Source of the DNA: Lentzea terrae
Lineage (GTDB): Bacteria > Actinomycetota > Actinomycetes > Mycobacteriales > Pseudonocardiaceae
NCBI RefSeq assembly: GCF_003265345.1
Contig: NZ_QFWW01000013.1
Location: 63,321 to 127,320 of the forward strand
DNA: 64,000 bases
Reading direction: 5' to 3'
Below, piece after piece: positions 1-8,763 of this stretch (positions within the stretch are counted from its first letter, which is position 1; the number at the start of each line of letters is the position of its first letter). The translations under genes and the position numbers were made by a program. The notes under the pieces were generated by a model, which was given only the letters and a program-made list of their open reading frames with translations, did not search any database and was not told where the DNA came from.

Positions 1-276
1 CACCAGGTGAAACGCCAGGTTGTGCGCCACCAGCACCCGTCCGGACAGCCTGGCGGCGAGTTCGCCCGCGACGCCGGCGAAGTCGGGCGCTCGGCGGATG
101 TCGGCGTCGGCGATGCCGTACTGAATGCCGAGGTCACGCCTCGGGTTGACCAGCGTGCACCACTCGTCGGTCCGGCGGCCGGACTCGTCGACGTGGACCA
201 CGGCAACTTCAACCACCCGGTGGGTATGACCGAGCCCGGTGGTTTCGACGTCGACGACCGCGTAGCCGTTGCTCAT
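1..276 (-). CDS. DnaQ-like 3'-5' exonuclease domain protein (partial, runs off left edge)
   Basis: Only the first 92 codons lie in the window. They start at an ATG on the minus strand. The N-terminus is a DEDD-family exonuclease fold: the Exo I motif D-V-E-T-T-G sits at residues 9-14, so D9 and E11 are the expected metal ligands. The segment L-V-A-H-N-L-A-F-H follows near residue 88, where Exo II is expected. In this family Exo II normally reads H-N-x-x-F-D; here the Asp is His, so a metal ligand may be missing, or the alignment ends too close to the edge to judge. Such domains occur in DNA polymerase III epsilon-like proteins and in stand-alone exonucleases; which one this is cannot be told from the fragment. 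The adjacent LuxR gene lies upstream on the same strand. Confidence 0.8.
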   Translation of the reverse strand, partial: MSNGYAVVDVETTGLGHTHRVVEVAVVHVDESGRRTDEWCTLVNPRRDLGIQYGIADADIRRAPDFAGVAGELAARLSGRVLVAHNLAFHLV

Positions 277-308
277 GCCGGGGCTGTCGTTCGGACCCGT
301 GCCTGCTG

Positions 309-2579
309 TTAACCGCTGTCATCCGATAGGGCTAACGCGAGTTCGGCGCGGGTCGCGATGCCGAGCTTCGCGTAGGCGTTGGACAGGTGGTTGTCGACGG
401 TCCGCACGGAGATCACCAGGGAAGAGGCGATCTCCTTGTTCGTCAGGCCGCGCGCGGCCAGCACGGCGATCTCCCGTTCGCGTCGGGTGAGCGACGCTGC
501 GGACATCAGCGCCAACGCGGGAGTGCGCGCGCCCTCGCAGTGGCCGACCAAGCGTCCGAACAACGCCCGATTGCCGGACGCAGCAGCAGCTTCCGCCGCG
601 TGCAGCATGAAGCCTGCCTTCTCGAAGCGGGTGGCCACCTCCTCCAGTGCGGCGGAGTCGTTGCGCACCAACGCATCGGCGTGCGCTGCGTACACCGGCA
701 CGAGAAGTCCGGTGGTTGTCGCGGCGAGTTCGCGCAACCGTTCCGCTGTCTCAGCCGCATGCCCCAGCCGCACCGCCTCATGCAGCAACAACGCCTCTGC
801 GGCGAGCTCGCCATGTGCGCGAACGTCCGCGGCCGCGTCGAACGGCGACGCGCCACCTGCCCAGATCCGGGCGAGCCACAGCCCGTAGTGGTACGGACGC
901 ATCCCTTGCGGCGCCTGCTCTTCTGCGGAGGCGAGCACGTCGCGTGCGTCGTTGCCCAGCTGTGCCTCCACATAGGCAAGCTCGCACAACTGCGCGTACG
1001 GCCGGAGGGGGCGCGTCTCTCGCAGCAACCTGCGTGCCTCGTCCAGCCGGCCACGTGCCCGTGCCAGCGCGGCCCGCGGAACCGCCCACATGGACCGGAT
1101 GGAGTCCCACTCGGCCTTCTCTTCCTGTGCGCGCACGGCAATGCGTTCCGCGCCGTCCAGGTCGCCGTGCAGCGAACGGACGAACACCTCGGCGAACCTC
1201 GTGGTCTCCCAGGCCAGTGAGAACTCCTCGCGCATCGGCACCTCGGGAAACGGCCCGACGTACCGGCCCTCCACCACGTCGATCATCGCGAGGACGGCGG
1301 CCTCTTCCGGCTCCTCGTAGGTCATCATCGCGCGCGCTTCGGCGTACTTCCCCGCGCCGAACAGCAGGTTGACGCGCGCGGCATTCATTTCGAGCATGCC
1401 CGCGGCTTCTTCGACGCGCCCGAGGCCCCAGGCCAAGTTCAACGCGCGGAGGGCACGCACCACGGCCGAGCCGTCGGTGCCGATCATCGCGAAGACCTCC
1501 TCGGCCTCCTCCGGCCGATCGCTGAAGACCAGCACCTGCGCCAGCAGCTGTCCGGCCTCCGCACCACCACCGACCGACCATGCCGCGCGTGCGAGTCGTT
1601 CTGCCAGAACGACAGCACCCCTCGCGACGGCCAGCTGTGCAGCAGTAAGCAGCAGAGAGGGGTCATCTGCCGTGCCGCATTCAAGTCGCAACACAGCGAC
1701 TCGAAGCGGGTCGTCCAGCACCGAAGCCAGATGGCGCTGATGGTTGCGCTTGCGCAGAGGCGGACATTGCGCGCGCAACACCTCGCCGTACAACGGATGC
1801 GCGAGCCTCAGTCCGTCAGTCGCCACAGTGACGAGCCCGTCCAACGCCTCGGATGCGGCCAGATCGAGCGGCTCACCGAAGGCGAGCAGCTCCAGCACCC
1901 GGCGTTCCTCGTCCGGCACAGCGGCGAGATGCGCCTCAATCAGTTCGATCAGCCGCGGCGACAGGGGCAACGGTCCGTCCAACCACCAGACACCGTCGTG
2001 CGACACCCACCGCGCGGCGAGGTGCATCTCTCGCAGCAGCAACATGTTTCCGGCGCAAGCCGTCCACAACCGACTGGCGGCACCGCTGTCCACCACGCCG
2101 CCCAGCACGGTTTCCAGCACCTCGGTCACCTCGGCAGGACCAAGTGGTGTGAGCTCGATGCGTGGCAGCAGCTCGTCCTTCCAGAGGGCCACCACAGGGT
2201 CCGGCGCGCGCTCACCTGAACGCAGGGTCGCCACCACCACTGCCTCGCGGTGCTGCACGAGCATGTGCAGCAGTCCCGCCGACGCGTCATCGAGCAGATG
2301 AACGTCGTCGACCACAACGACACGACCGCGCAATGCGAACTGTGCGGCGTGCAGCATTGCCAACGGCGAGGGCTCCACCTCAGGCAAGAAGGGCGTCATC
2401 ACGCCGAGAGGAATGCCCGACATCGCTGACGTCGCCCGCAACCGAACGTCGCACGCCACCTCGTCCAGCAACCGCGTCTTGCCCACACCGGCAGGCCCGG
2501 CCACGATCAGTCCGGCGCCGCGCACCGCGCGCCGGACCGCGGCGAGCTCGGCGTCCCTCCCCACGAACGGCCACCCCAT
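309..2579 (-). CDS. LuxR-family ATP-binding transcriptional regulator (LAL type)
   Basis: This 756-aa protein has the architecture of a LAL (large ATP-binding LuxR) regulator. A P-loop G-P-A-G-V-G-K-T is at residues 28-35 and a Walker B V-V-V-V-D-D at 87-92, followed by a long helical, TPR-like middle region. A LuxR helix-turn-helix occupies about residues 690-750 (R-E-R-E-I-A-V-L ... N-K-E-I-A ... V-D-N-H). LALs are cytoplasmic activators that bind ATP and often control nearby pathway genes. The gene is divergent from the P450 at 2664, an obvious candidate target. A TAGCCT box (2586-2591, minus strand) ends 6 nt before the ATG, suggesting a leaderless transcript. The family assignment is firm; the regulon is inference. 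Confidence 0.93.
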   Translation of the reverse strand: MGWPFVGRDAELAAVRRAVRGAGLIVAGPAGVGKTRLLDEVACDVRLRATSAMSGIPLGVMTPFLPEVEPSPLAMLHAAQFALRGRVVVVDDVHLLDDASAGLLHMLVQHREAVVVATLRSGERAPDPVVALWKDELLPRIELTPLGPAEVTEVLETVLGGVVDSGAASRLWTACAGNMLLLREMHLAARWVSHDGVWWLDGPLPLSPRLIELIEAHLAAVPDEERRVLELLAFGEPLDLAASEALDGLVTVATDGLRLAHPLYGEVLRAQCPPLRKRNHQRHLASVLDDPLRVAVLRLECGTADDPSLLLTAAQLAVARGAVVLAERLARAAWSVGGGAEAGQLLAQVLVFSDRPEEAEEVFAMIGTDGSAVVRALRALNLAWGLGRVEEAAGMLEMNAARVNLLFGAGKYAEARAMMTYEEPEEAAVLAMIDVVEGRYVGPFPEVPMREEFSLAWETTRFAEVFVRSLHGDLDGAERIAVRAQEEKAEWDSIRSMWAVPRAALARARGRLDEARRLLRETRPLRPYAQLCELAYVEAQLGNDARDVLASAEEQAPQGMRPYHYGLWLARIWAGGASPFDAAADVRAHGELAAEALLLHEAVRLGHAAETAERLRELAATTTGLLVPVYAAHADALVRNDSAALEEVATRFEKAGFMLHAAEAAAASGNRALFGRLVGHCEGARTPALALMSAASLTRREREIAVLAARGLTNKEIASSLVISVRTVDNHLSNAYAKLGIATRAELALALSDDSG

Positions 2580-2663
2580 GCCGCCAGGCTAGGTGATCCG
2601 CGCGGCGAAGATGGGTGATCGCCTACTCAGGCCTTCCACCAGCGCAGACGCCAGTCTTGGACC

Positions 2664-3716
2664 ATGAGCTTCTTCACCGACCCGACCCAGTACTTCGACC
2701 AGTGGCGCACGCAGGGCGTGGCGCAGATCGAGACCCCGGACGGCCAGACGACGTGGATGATCAGCCGCTACGACGACGTGGTGCAGGCACTCAGCCACCC
2801 CGGCCTCAGCAGCTCCGTCATTCCTGGCGGCATGCTGAACCACACCGATCCACCGGAGCACACGCGCCTGCGCAAGCCCGTCGCGCGCGCGTTCTCCACA
2901 CGGCGCATGGAATCACTGAGGCCGCGCATCGAACGGATCACCAACGATCTGCTCGACTCGTGGGAGACCGAGGACGAGGTCGACGTGATCAGCACGTTCG
3001 CGTACCCGCTGCCGATCACGGTCATCTGTGAACTGCTGGGTGTGCCCGAAAGGGACAGGGACGAGATCCGCTCGCTCACGGCCGAGCTGATGGATCCGCA
3101 GACCATGGTCGAGGCCTACGGCAGCTTCGCCGCGTACGTGCAGCGCCTCCTGGAGACCAAGGAGCCCGGTGACGACGTCATCACCGAGCTGCGCGACCAA
3201 CCGAACCTCGTGCAGACGCTCGTGCTGCTCATCACAGCCGGGCACGAGACGACCGTGCAGCTCATCGGCAACGGTCTGCTCGCGCTGCTGCGCGATCCCG
3301 ACATGAAGCGGAGGTTGGTCGACGACCCGATCCTCATCCCGGACGCCGTCGACGAACTGCTGCGCTACGACGGCCCGTTCACCACCGGACTCGTTCGCGT
3401 CGCCACCTCCGACGTGGTGATCGGAGGGGTCACGATTCCGCGGTCTTCGCAGGTCACCGTCTCACTTGGGGCAGCGAACCGGGATCCGTCCCGGTATCCC
3501 GATCCGGACGTGTTGCAGCTGGGCCGAGACCCGCACGTCGCGTTCGGGCACGGGATCCACTACTGCGTGGGGGCGCGGCTGGCTCGCATCGAGGGCGAGA
3601 TCGCGTTCGGAACGCTGCTTCGACGTTTCCCGGAACTCGTGCTCGCCGCTGAGCCCGAGTGGCGGGAGTCATTCATCCGAGGCTTGGCATCATTTCGCGT
3701 GCGGCCGAAGCCCTGA
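2664..3716 (+). CDS. Cytochrome P450
   Basis: A soluble class I bacterial P450 of 350 aa, about 50 residues shorter than most actinomycete CYPs; the missing part is at the N-terminus. Diagnostic motifs are present: the I-helix oxygen-activation motif A-G-H-E-T-T at residues 192-197, the ExxR motif E-L-L-R in the K helix, and the heme-binding loop F-G-H-G-I-H-Y-C-V-G with the cysteine ligand at C301. It should need ferredoxin and a reductase, neither of which is adjacent. The substrate cannot be read from the sequence. It is divergent from a LAL regulator. Its last 44 bp overlap a small gene on the opposite strand. Confidence 0.95.
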   Translation: MSFFTDPTQYFDQWRTQGVAQIETPDGQTTWMISRYDDVVQALSHPGLSSSVIPGGMLNHTDPPEHTRLRKPVARAFSTRRMESLRPRIERITNDLLDSWETEDEVDVISTFAYPLPITVICELLGVPERDRDEIRSLTAELMDPQTMVEAYGSFAAYVQRLLETKEPGDDVITELRDQPNLVQTLVLLITAGHETTVQLIGNGLLALLRDPDMKRRLVDDPILIPDAVDELLRYDGPFTTGLVRVATSDVVIGGVTIPRSSQVTVSLGAANRDPSRYPDPDVLQLGRDPHVAFGHGIHYCVGARLARIEGEIAFGTLLRRFPELVLAAEPEWRESFIRGLASFRVRPKP

Positions 3717-3957
3717 CGGCTGCTCGCGCCGCCGACAGGTCGTCCACGGCGTAAATCTCCGGGCAGGAGGCGATGACGAGATCCTTGTCTGACGCGACAG
3801 TCAACAAAGAAACTTTCTCGGTCAACGACTTGGCTTGCCGGACAACTCCCTTGGCATCGACGCGGATCAGCGTGACCCACGTCTCTGACCAGGGAAAGTC
3901 CGCGACGGCGCTGGATTTCCGCAGGCCTTCCACATCGAACTCGGCAAATCTGGGCAT
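3673..3957 (-). CDS. Small hypothetical protein, 94 aa
   Basis: An open frame of 94 codons with actinomycete-like codon bias on the minus strand, convergent with the P450 and overlapping its 3' end by 44 bp. The product is predicted to be soluble with alternating strands and helices (W-V-T-L-I-R-V-D and L-L-T-V-A-S segments) and has no signal peptide or membrane span. I do not recognise the family. It is probably real because no other gene explains 3717-3957. A function cannot be suggested. Confidence 0.55.
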   Translation of the reverse strand: MPRFAEFDVEGLRKSSAVADFPWSETWVTLIRVDAKGVVRQAKSLTEKVSLLTVASDKDLVIASCPEIYAVDDLSAARAAVRASAAREMMPSLG

Positions 3958-4005
3958 GCCACCAAGATAACGAGTGCAGGTTGCGGAAAGTCAAAGATCA
4001 CCCTT

Positions 4006-4962
4006 TCACCGCAATGCCGCCAGCAGATGAGACAGGTTGACACCAACGGCGTCCGCCAACCGGCGCACGACTTCTGGAGCGGGTGCCAACGGGTGGGTGT
4101 CGCGGGTGAACGGCAGACCTTCCCCGCCCGAAAACTTGGATTGCGGCGTAACGGGCGCGAGGATCGGGTAGACGCGCCAGCGGGGCACCTTCGAGTCGGC
4201 CATCGCGAGCGTGTTCTCGTGCCACAACATCACCGCGGATTGACGTACGTTGCGCGCGAGAACACATCCGTAGCCCGTGAGCGTGATCGCGCGCGCGGCC
4301 GCCCGGACCGGGTTCCGGAAGTCCCCGTCCACCACCCAGACGCCGTTCATGACCTCCGCGTTGAGACCTTCCGCCTCCAGCGCCGCGAGCGTCTCGGCGT
4401 GCTGGTCGTCCGCGGCGGCCGTGGCGAGCTCGACGACCTCCTGGACCTCGGAGGCCGTCACCACGCGCGCTCCGGCCTCGGTGGAGGCGTGCAGGAGGCG
4501 TTCGACGTGCCGGTCCTCCGCGTAGGCAGCCCACTCCTGTGCCTTGTCCCACGCGGCCCGTGCGATGACGTCGGCCTCGGAACCACCGCGCAGCCGTGCG
4601 TCCTGCAGCAACTGTGCGAGCACCACGGCGATGACGGAGCTCAACAGGGCGTCGTCATGTGACTCGTCGTCTTCGGGCACGAGAGTGGTGACCAGGTCGC
4701 GCAGATCGGCGCGCCAGCTCTCGTCGCCCGCCCACACGCCGATGGCGAGCAGGTTCAGGTAGTGGTCCGCGATGGCCATCCGCACCAGCAACGGCTGAGA
4801 GCCCGCCTCACGCGCATCGCGCCGTGCGTTGACCTTCATCTGCTGCCGTTCCGCGGGGTCGACCACGGTCACGCGGATCTTGTCGAGTTCGTCGAGGAAG
4901 TCGTCCCACCGGCCCTCCGAAAACCGGGCGAAGACGTCGTCCACCTCATACCTCCAGCTCAC
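4006..4962 (-). CDS. Conserved-looking hypothetical protein translationally coupled to folP2
   Basis: A 318-aa soluble protein of unknown family. The first ~150 residues are acidic and helix-rich (V-D-D-V-F-A-R-F, W-D-D-F-L-D-E-L). The C-terminal half contains strand-rich segments (V-W-V-V-D-G-D-F-R-N-P) and ends in L-S-H-L-L-A-A-L-R. No catalytic signature is evident and there is no signal peptide. Its ATG overlaps the folP2 stop codon (ATGA at 4959-4962), so the two are very likely translated together. That coupling is the only functional clue: a role tied to the non-canonical DHPS paralogue is possible but unproven. Confidence 0.75.
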   Translation of the reverse strand: MSWRYEVDDVFARFSEGRWDDFLDELDKIRVTVVDPAERQQMKVNARRDAREAGSQPLLVRMAIADHYLNLLAIGVWAGDESWRADLRDLVTTLVPEDDESHDDALLSSVIAVVLAQLLQDARLRGGSEADVIARAAWDKAQEWAAYAEDRHVERLLHASTEAGARVVTASEVQEVVELATAAADDQHAETLAALEAEGLNAEVMNGVWVVDGDFRNPVRAAARAITLTGYGCVLARNVRQSAVMLWHENTLAMADSKVPRWRVYPILAPVTPQSKFSGGEGLPFTRDTHPLAPAPEVVRRLADAVGVNLSHLLAALR

Positions 4963-5783
4963 AGTCGAGCGACGGACTCGAGTACTCGTCTGGTCCGCGC
5001 CACTTCATGCGCGCGGAAAACCGCGGCGCCCGCCACCGCCGCGATCGCAGTCGCGACGAGGGTGCCCTCGACGCGCTCGTGCAGTTCTACGCCGAGGGTC
5101 TCCCCGACGAAGTCCTTGTTGGACAACGCCATCAGCACCGGCCACCCGGTCGCCACCAGCTCGTCCGTGTGCCGCACCAGCGCGAGGCTGTGCCATGTGT
5201 TCTTGCCGAAGTCGTGTGTGGGGTCGATCAGCACGCTCTTGCGCGGCACACCGAGCGCAACCACTCTCTCGGCGTGCGCGGTCGTCTCCGTGATGACGTC
5301 CTTGATGAGGTCTGGGTACGTAACCCTATGCGGACGCGTTCGGGGCTTCACACCGCCCGTGTGCGAACAGACGTAGCCGGCACCGTACTCGGCCGCGACC
5401 TCGGCCAACTGCGGGTCCGCGCCCGCCCAGGTGTCGTTGAGCAGGTCCGCGCCGGCCTCGCAGGCGAGCCTGCCGACGTCCGCGCGCCAGGTGTCGCTGC
5501 TGATGATGAGATCCGGGTAGGCCTCGCGCACACGGGCGATGAACGGCACGACGCGGCGCACTTCTTCGTCGGAGTCGACTCGGTCGCCGGGGCCGGCCTT
5601 GACGCCGCCGATGTCGACGATGTCCGCGCCCTCCTCGACGACGCGGTGGACGGCCTCCATCGCGACGTCCTCGGCGTAGGTGGCGCCCTTGTCGTAGAAC
5701 GAGTCCGGGGTGCGGTTGATGATCGCCATCACCAGCGCGTGGTCGCGGACGACGGTCCGGCCGCGGAACTGGAGCTCGATCAC
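4959..5783 (-). CDS. folP2: Dihydropteroate synthase-like protein, FolP2 type
   Basis: A 274-aa TIM-barrel protein of the DHPS/pterin-binding family. It opens with A-I-I-N-R-T-P-D-S-F-Y-D-K-G, the modified form of the DHPS loop 1 found in actinobacterial FolP2 rather than the N-V-T-P-D-S-F of true FolP. It also has V-D-I-G-G-V-K-A-G-P-G, S-S-D-T-W-R, N-D-T-W-A-G, C-S-H-T-G-G, L-I-D-P-T-H-D-F-G-K-N-T and A-L-S-N-K-D-F-V-G-E-T. This pattern closely follows the mycobacterial FolP2 paralogue, which is considered not to act as a standard DHPS, so sulfonamide-target activity should not be assumed. The start is GTG; a TAGACA box ends 6 nt upstream, fitting a leaderless mRNA. The downstream gene overlaps by 4 bp. 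Confidence 0.93.
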   Translation of the reverse strand: MIELQFRGRTVVRDHALVMAIINRTPDSFYDKGATYAEDVAMEAVHRVVEEGADIVDIGGVKAGPGDRVDSDEEVRRVVPFIARVREAYPDLIISSDTWRADVGRLACEAGADLLNDTWAGADPQLAEVAAEYGAGYVCSHTGGVKPRTRPHRVTYPDLIKDVITETTAHAERVVALGVPRKSVLIDPTHDFGKNTWHSLALVRHTDELVATGWPVLMALSNKDFVGETLGVELHERVEGTLVATAIAAVAGAAVFRAHEVARTRRVLESVARL

Positions 5784-5845
5784 AACCTGTGTCTACCAGG
5801 TGGTCCCCGACCTTGGCACATGGCGGACGTCTCATACTGGCCCGT

Positions 5846-6892
5846 GTGGAACTGGTTCAGGCGGTCGACGCCGCGTGGCAACGAGGCTGGCTGCCGTACG
5901 ACGTTCGCGAGATCGTGTCGCGTTCGCTCGACGAATCGGCCACCTCTCTCGTGGTGGACGCGATCGCTTTGTCCTGTTCGCCGCATGCCTCGTCGACCGT
6001 GCATCCGCGATGGCAGCGTCAGCTGGACGAGATCGGCGCCTCCGTGTGGTGGGAAGGCCCGTTGTTGGAGGCGTGGGCCACGCGTCACATCGAGACGGCG
6101 TCCTACGCGTCTCGTACGGAGTCACGGCTGTTGACGTTCCTCCGCCGGTTGCCCGCGTTGCCCCTCATCCTGCCGTTGCCGGGCGACAGGTTGATGTCGG
6201 CCGTGCGCGCGGGCCTCGACCCGAAGGTGCTCAACCGGGTGCGCGCGCTGCTCGCGAAGGCCGAGTCGACGTCGTTCCCGGAGGAAGCCGAGGCGTTGTC
6301 GGGCAAGGCGCAGGAGCTGATGAACCGGCACGCGCTGGAACGGGCGATGCTCGACGCGGACCTGCCGGCGTTGGCGACGTCACGGCGGATGTGGCTGGAC
6401 AAGAGCTACTTCAAGGAGAAGTCGCAGCTCGTCCACGTGGTGTCGCGTGCCTTCCGCTCGCGCGCGGTCGCGTACGACGGGTTCGGCTTCGTCGCGCTGG
6501 TGGGTGACGAGGTGGACTTGGAGAGCGTGGAGCTGCTGTCGACGTCGCTGCTGGTGCAGGCGACGCGGGCGATGGTCGCGGTCGGTGGCAGCGCCGGGAA
6601 GGGCAGTGAGGCGCGGTCGCGGCCGTTCCGGAAGGCGTTCCTGGTGTCCTATGCCACGCGGATCGGGGAGCGGCTGGCCGCCTTGGAGGACGTCCCGGAG
6701 GTCGCGGACGAACGGCTGCTGCCGGTGTTGGCCGATCGCAAGCAGGCCGTGGACACGTTGTTCGACCAGATGTTCACGCAGACGCGGACCTCGCGCGTGA
6801 CGGTGCGGTCGGCGGCCGGGTGGGGTGCCGGGCGGGCGGCTGCGAACGTCGCGGACATCGGTACCGGTCGGAAGACCGTGACTTCGGGTTAA
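5846..6892 (+). CDS. DUF2786 domain-containing protein
   Basis: A soluble protein of about 348 aa with a DUF2786-type helical motif in the middle: V-L-N-R-V-R-A-L-L-A-K-A-E-S-T ... E-E-A-E-A-L-S-G-K-A-Q-E-L-M, near residues 130-165. The family is widespread in phages and actinobacteria but has no settled function. I chose the GTG at 5846 because a CATACT -10 box (5833-5838) ends 7 nt before it and because residues encoded further upstream (ATG at 5789) would overlap the folP2 promoter. The gene is divergent from folP2 with about 60 bp between starts. The C-terminus is Gly/Ala-rich and basic. Confidence 0.85.
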   Translation: MELVQAVDAAWQRGWLPYDVREIVSRSLDESATSLVVDAIALSCSPHASSTVHPRWQRQLDEIGASVWWEGPLLEAWATRHIETASYASRTESRLLTFLRRLPALPLILPLPGDRLMSAVRAGLDPKVLNRVRALLAKAESTSFPEEAEALSGKAQELMNRHALERAMLDADLPALATSRRMWLDKSYFKEKSQLVHVVSRAFRSRAVAYDGFGFVALVGDEVDLESVELLSTSLLVQATRAMVAVGGSAGKGSEARSRPFRKAFLVSYATRIGERLAALEDVPEVADERLLPVLADRKQAVDTLFDQMFTQTRTSRVTVRSAAGWGAGRAAANVADIGTGRKTVTSG

Positions 6893-6932
6893 GCTGGCGC
6901 CGCCGCCCCGCGACCTTGGGTGGTGCACGTCC

Positions 6933-8168
6933 TTGTTCATTCGGTCTCTTGCTGTCGCTGTGGTGCTCACGGTGGCCTTCTCGTCGTCTGCTTCCGCGTC
7001 CTTCTCGCTGCTCAGACCGCTGACGCGCGGCAACGGTGACTCCACGACACCGGTCATCAGCGCTGATGGGCGTTATGTCGCGTTTCCCTCTCTCGCGTCG
7101 AACCTCGTTCCTGGCGACCGCAACGGCGTCTCGGACGTCTTCGTGAAGGACCTGCGCACGGGTCTGGTGCGGTCGGCGTCGCGTGGCGGTGACGGGCCTT
7201 CGTTCGATCCACCGGCGTTGAGCGCAGACGGTCGGTTCGTCGCCTTCGTGTCGTCAGCCACGAATCTGGTCGCCGGTGACACCAATGGTGCTGACGACGT
7301 GTTCGTGACCGACATGCGTACGGGCCGGGTTGAGCGCGTTAGTGGCGGCAACGGTCCGGCGTTCGGCAGCCCGGTGTTGAGCGCTGACGGGCGGTATGTG
7401 GCGTTCCGGTCCGAGGCGTCGACGTTGGTGGAGGGGGACACCAACGGCGTGGCGGACGTGTTCCTGACCGATCGGGTGTCCGGCGTCGTGACGCGGATCA
7501 GCACGTCGGCCTCCGGTGCGGAGGGTGACAAGGTGGTGCACCACGGCCTCGCGATGAGCGCCGACGGCCGGTTGGTCGTTTTCCCTTCCGCCGCAACGAA
7601 CCTCGTGCCGGACGACACGAACGGCAGCGTGGACATGTTCGTGAAGGACGTCGTTTCCGGTGCGGTGGAACGGGTCAACGTGTCCGCCTCTGGTGCGCAG
7701 ACTTCTTCTTATACGTTGATGCCCGCCATCACTCCTGATGGTTCGCGCGTGTTTTTTGTGGCGTGGGGCGACAACCTGGTGCCTGGTGACACCGAGGACA
7801 CGCCGGACATCTTCATGAAGGACAGGCGCTCTGGTTCGATCACGCGCGTGAACACGCGCGCTGACGGGACGGTGTCGGACGCACAGCCGTATCAACCGGC
7901 TGTGAGCGCGGACGGCCGCTTCGTCGTGTTCTCGTCGCTGGCGTCGAACCTGGTGCGCCGCGACACCAACAACGTCGACGACGTGTTCCTGAAGGACCTG
8001 TCTTCAGGTTCCGTGACGCGCTTGAGCGAGCGCTTTGGCAGGCAGGGCAACAACTTCTCGCTGGCGCCGACCATCTCCGCCGACGGCCGCTCCGTGGTGT
8101 TCTCCTCGAAGGCGACGAACCTGACCCCCACCCCTTCGAGTGAACTCCTCCTTCACAACCGCATCTGA
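6933..8168 (+). CDS. Secreted seven-bladed beta-propeller protein with D-x-N-G repeats
   Basis: A 411-aa protein with an N-terminal signal peptide (hydrophobic residues ~4-20, then A-S-A-S). The rest is seven consecutive ~50-residue repeats of the form S-A-D-G-R-x-V-x-F ... N-L-V-x-G-D-T-N-G-x-x-D-V-F-x-x-D, the TolB/PD40 type propeller repeat. The last blade is shortened, lacks the D-T-N-G segment and ends in L-L-L-H-N-R. The recurring acidic loop D-T-N-x-x-x-D resembles a calcium-binding loop, which is an inference. The start codon is TTG; no better in-frame start exists upstream. There is no enzymatic signature, so it is probably an extracellular binding or scaffold protein. It lies 40 bp downstream of the DUF2786 gene. 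Confidence 0.85.
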   Translation: MFIRSLAVAVVLTVAFSSSASASFSLLRPLTRGNGDSTTPVISADGRYVAFPSLASNLVPGDRNGVSDVFVKDLRTGLVRSASRGGDGPSFDPPALSADGRFVAFVSSATNLVAGDTNGADDVFVTDMRTGRVERVSGGNGPAFGSPVLSADGRYVAFRSEASTLVEGDTNGVADVFLTDRVSGVVTRISTSASGAEGDKVVHHGLAMSADGRLVVFPSAATNLVPDDTNGSVDMFVKDVVSGAVERVNVSASGAQTSSYTLMPAITPDGSRVFFVAWGDNLVPGDTEDTPDIFMKDRRSGSITRVNTRADGTVSDAQPYQPAVSADGRFVVFSSLASNLVRRDTNNVDDVFLKDLSSGSVTRLSERFGRQGNNFSLAPTISADGRSVVFSSKATNLTPTPSSELLLHNRI

Positions 8169-8218
8169 AGGGCAACACCGGCGAAAAACCGTCAGACCCC
8201 CTCCCTAACGTCGACCCC

Positions 8219-8701
8219 ATGACATCCACCTACCACAACGAGATCAAGCTCGGCGAGGTCAACTACCGGCTGAGCGCGACGACGGACTCCACCGAGTCCC
8301 TGGTGCTGGACCTGCTGGGATCGCTCGACTCGGGCGAGGTGATCGCGGACGGCCGCCTTCGACTACCGGTCGAGGGCGGCGCCACGGTCGGCAAGCTGCT
8401 GACCCGCGTCCTCAGCGCCCACACGCGCCTGCGGGGCCGCCCGTCCCGCTTCGCCAACGCCAACCAGCCCTGGACCGACCCCCTCGACGAAACCCTCCGC
8501 ACCACCTGGCTGACCCCGACCGACGCCCCGGCGCCGGCGCTGATCAGGTCCATCGCCGACGACATGCAACGCTCCCCCACCGCCATCAGGGCCCGCCTGC
8601 CGCGCGTCGGCTGCGATCCGGACGTCCCGGGCCGTGAGCTCTCCCCGACAGCCGCCACCCTGCTGGGGTCGATGTCAGGGACCACTCAGGGAAAGACCTG
8701 A
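8219..8701 (+). CDS. Hypothetical protein, 160 aa
   Basis: A 160-aa soluble protein with no family I recognise. The first 70 residues look like alternating beta strands (Y-R-L-S-A-T-T, G-E-V-I-A-D-G-R-L-R-L). The C-terminal third has a helical segment L-I-R-S-I-A-D-D-M-Q-R-S-P-T-A-I-R-A that could act as a small helix-turn-helix, only a guess. Codon bias is clearly that of a real gene on this strand. A TAACGT box (8206-8211) ends 7 nt before the ATG, so the mRNA is probably leaderless and independently transcribed from the propeller gene. Confidence 0.7.
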   Translation: MTSTYHNEIKLGEVNYRLSATTDSTESLVLDLLGSLDSGEVIADGRLRLPVEGGATVGKLLTRVLSAHTRLRGRPSRFANANQPWTDPLDETLRTTWLTPTDAPAPALIRSIADDMQRSPTAIRARLPRVGCDPDVPGRELSPTAATLLGSMSGTTQGKT

Positions 8702-8763
8702 TTCGCCCAGGCCCGGCCCGGCGGACGCTGGAACCACGAGCGCATGAGTCTCAGGGGGTAACA

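Noticed and set aside
2664-3716. Cytochrome P450 as a frameshifted pseudogene
   Set aside because: The protein is short at the N-terminus, but all catalytic motifs are intact and no frame break is seen.
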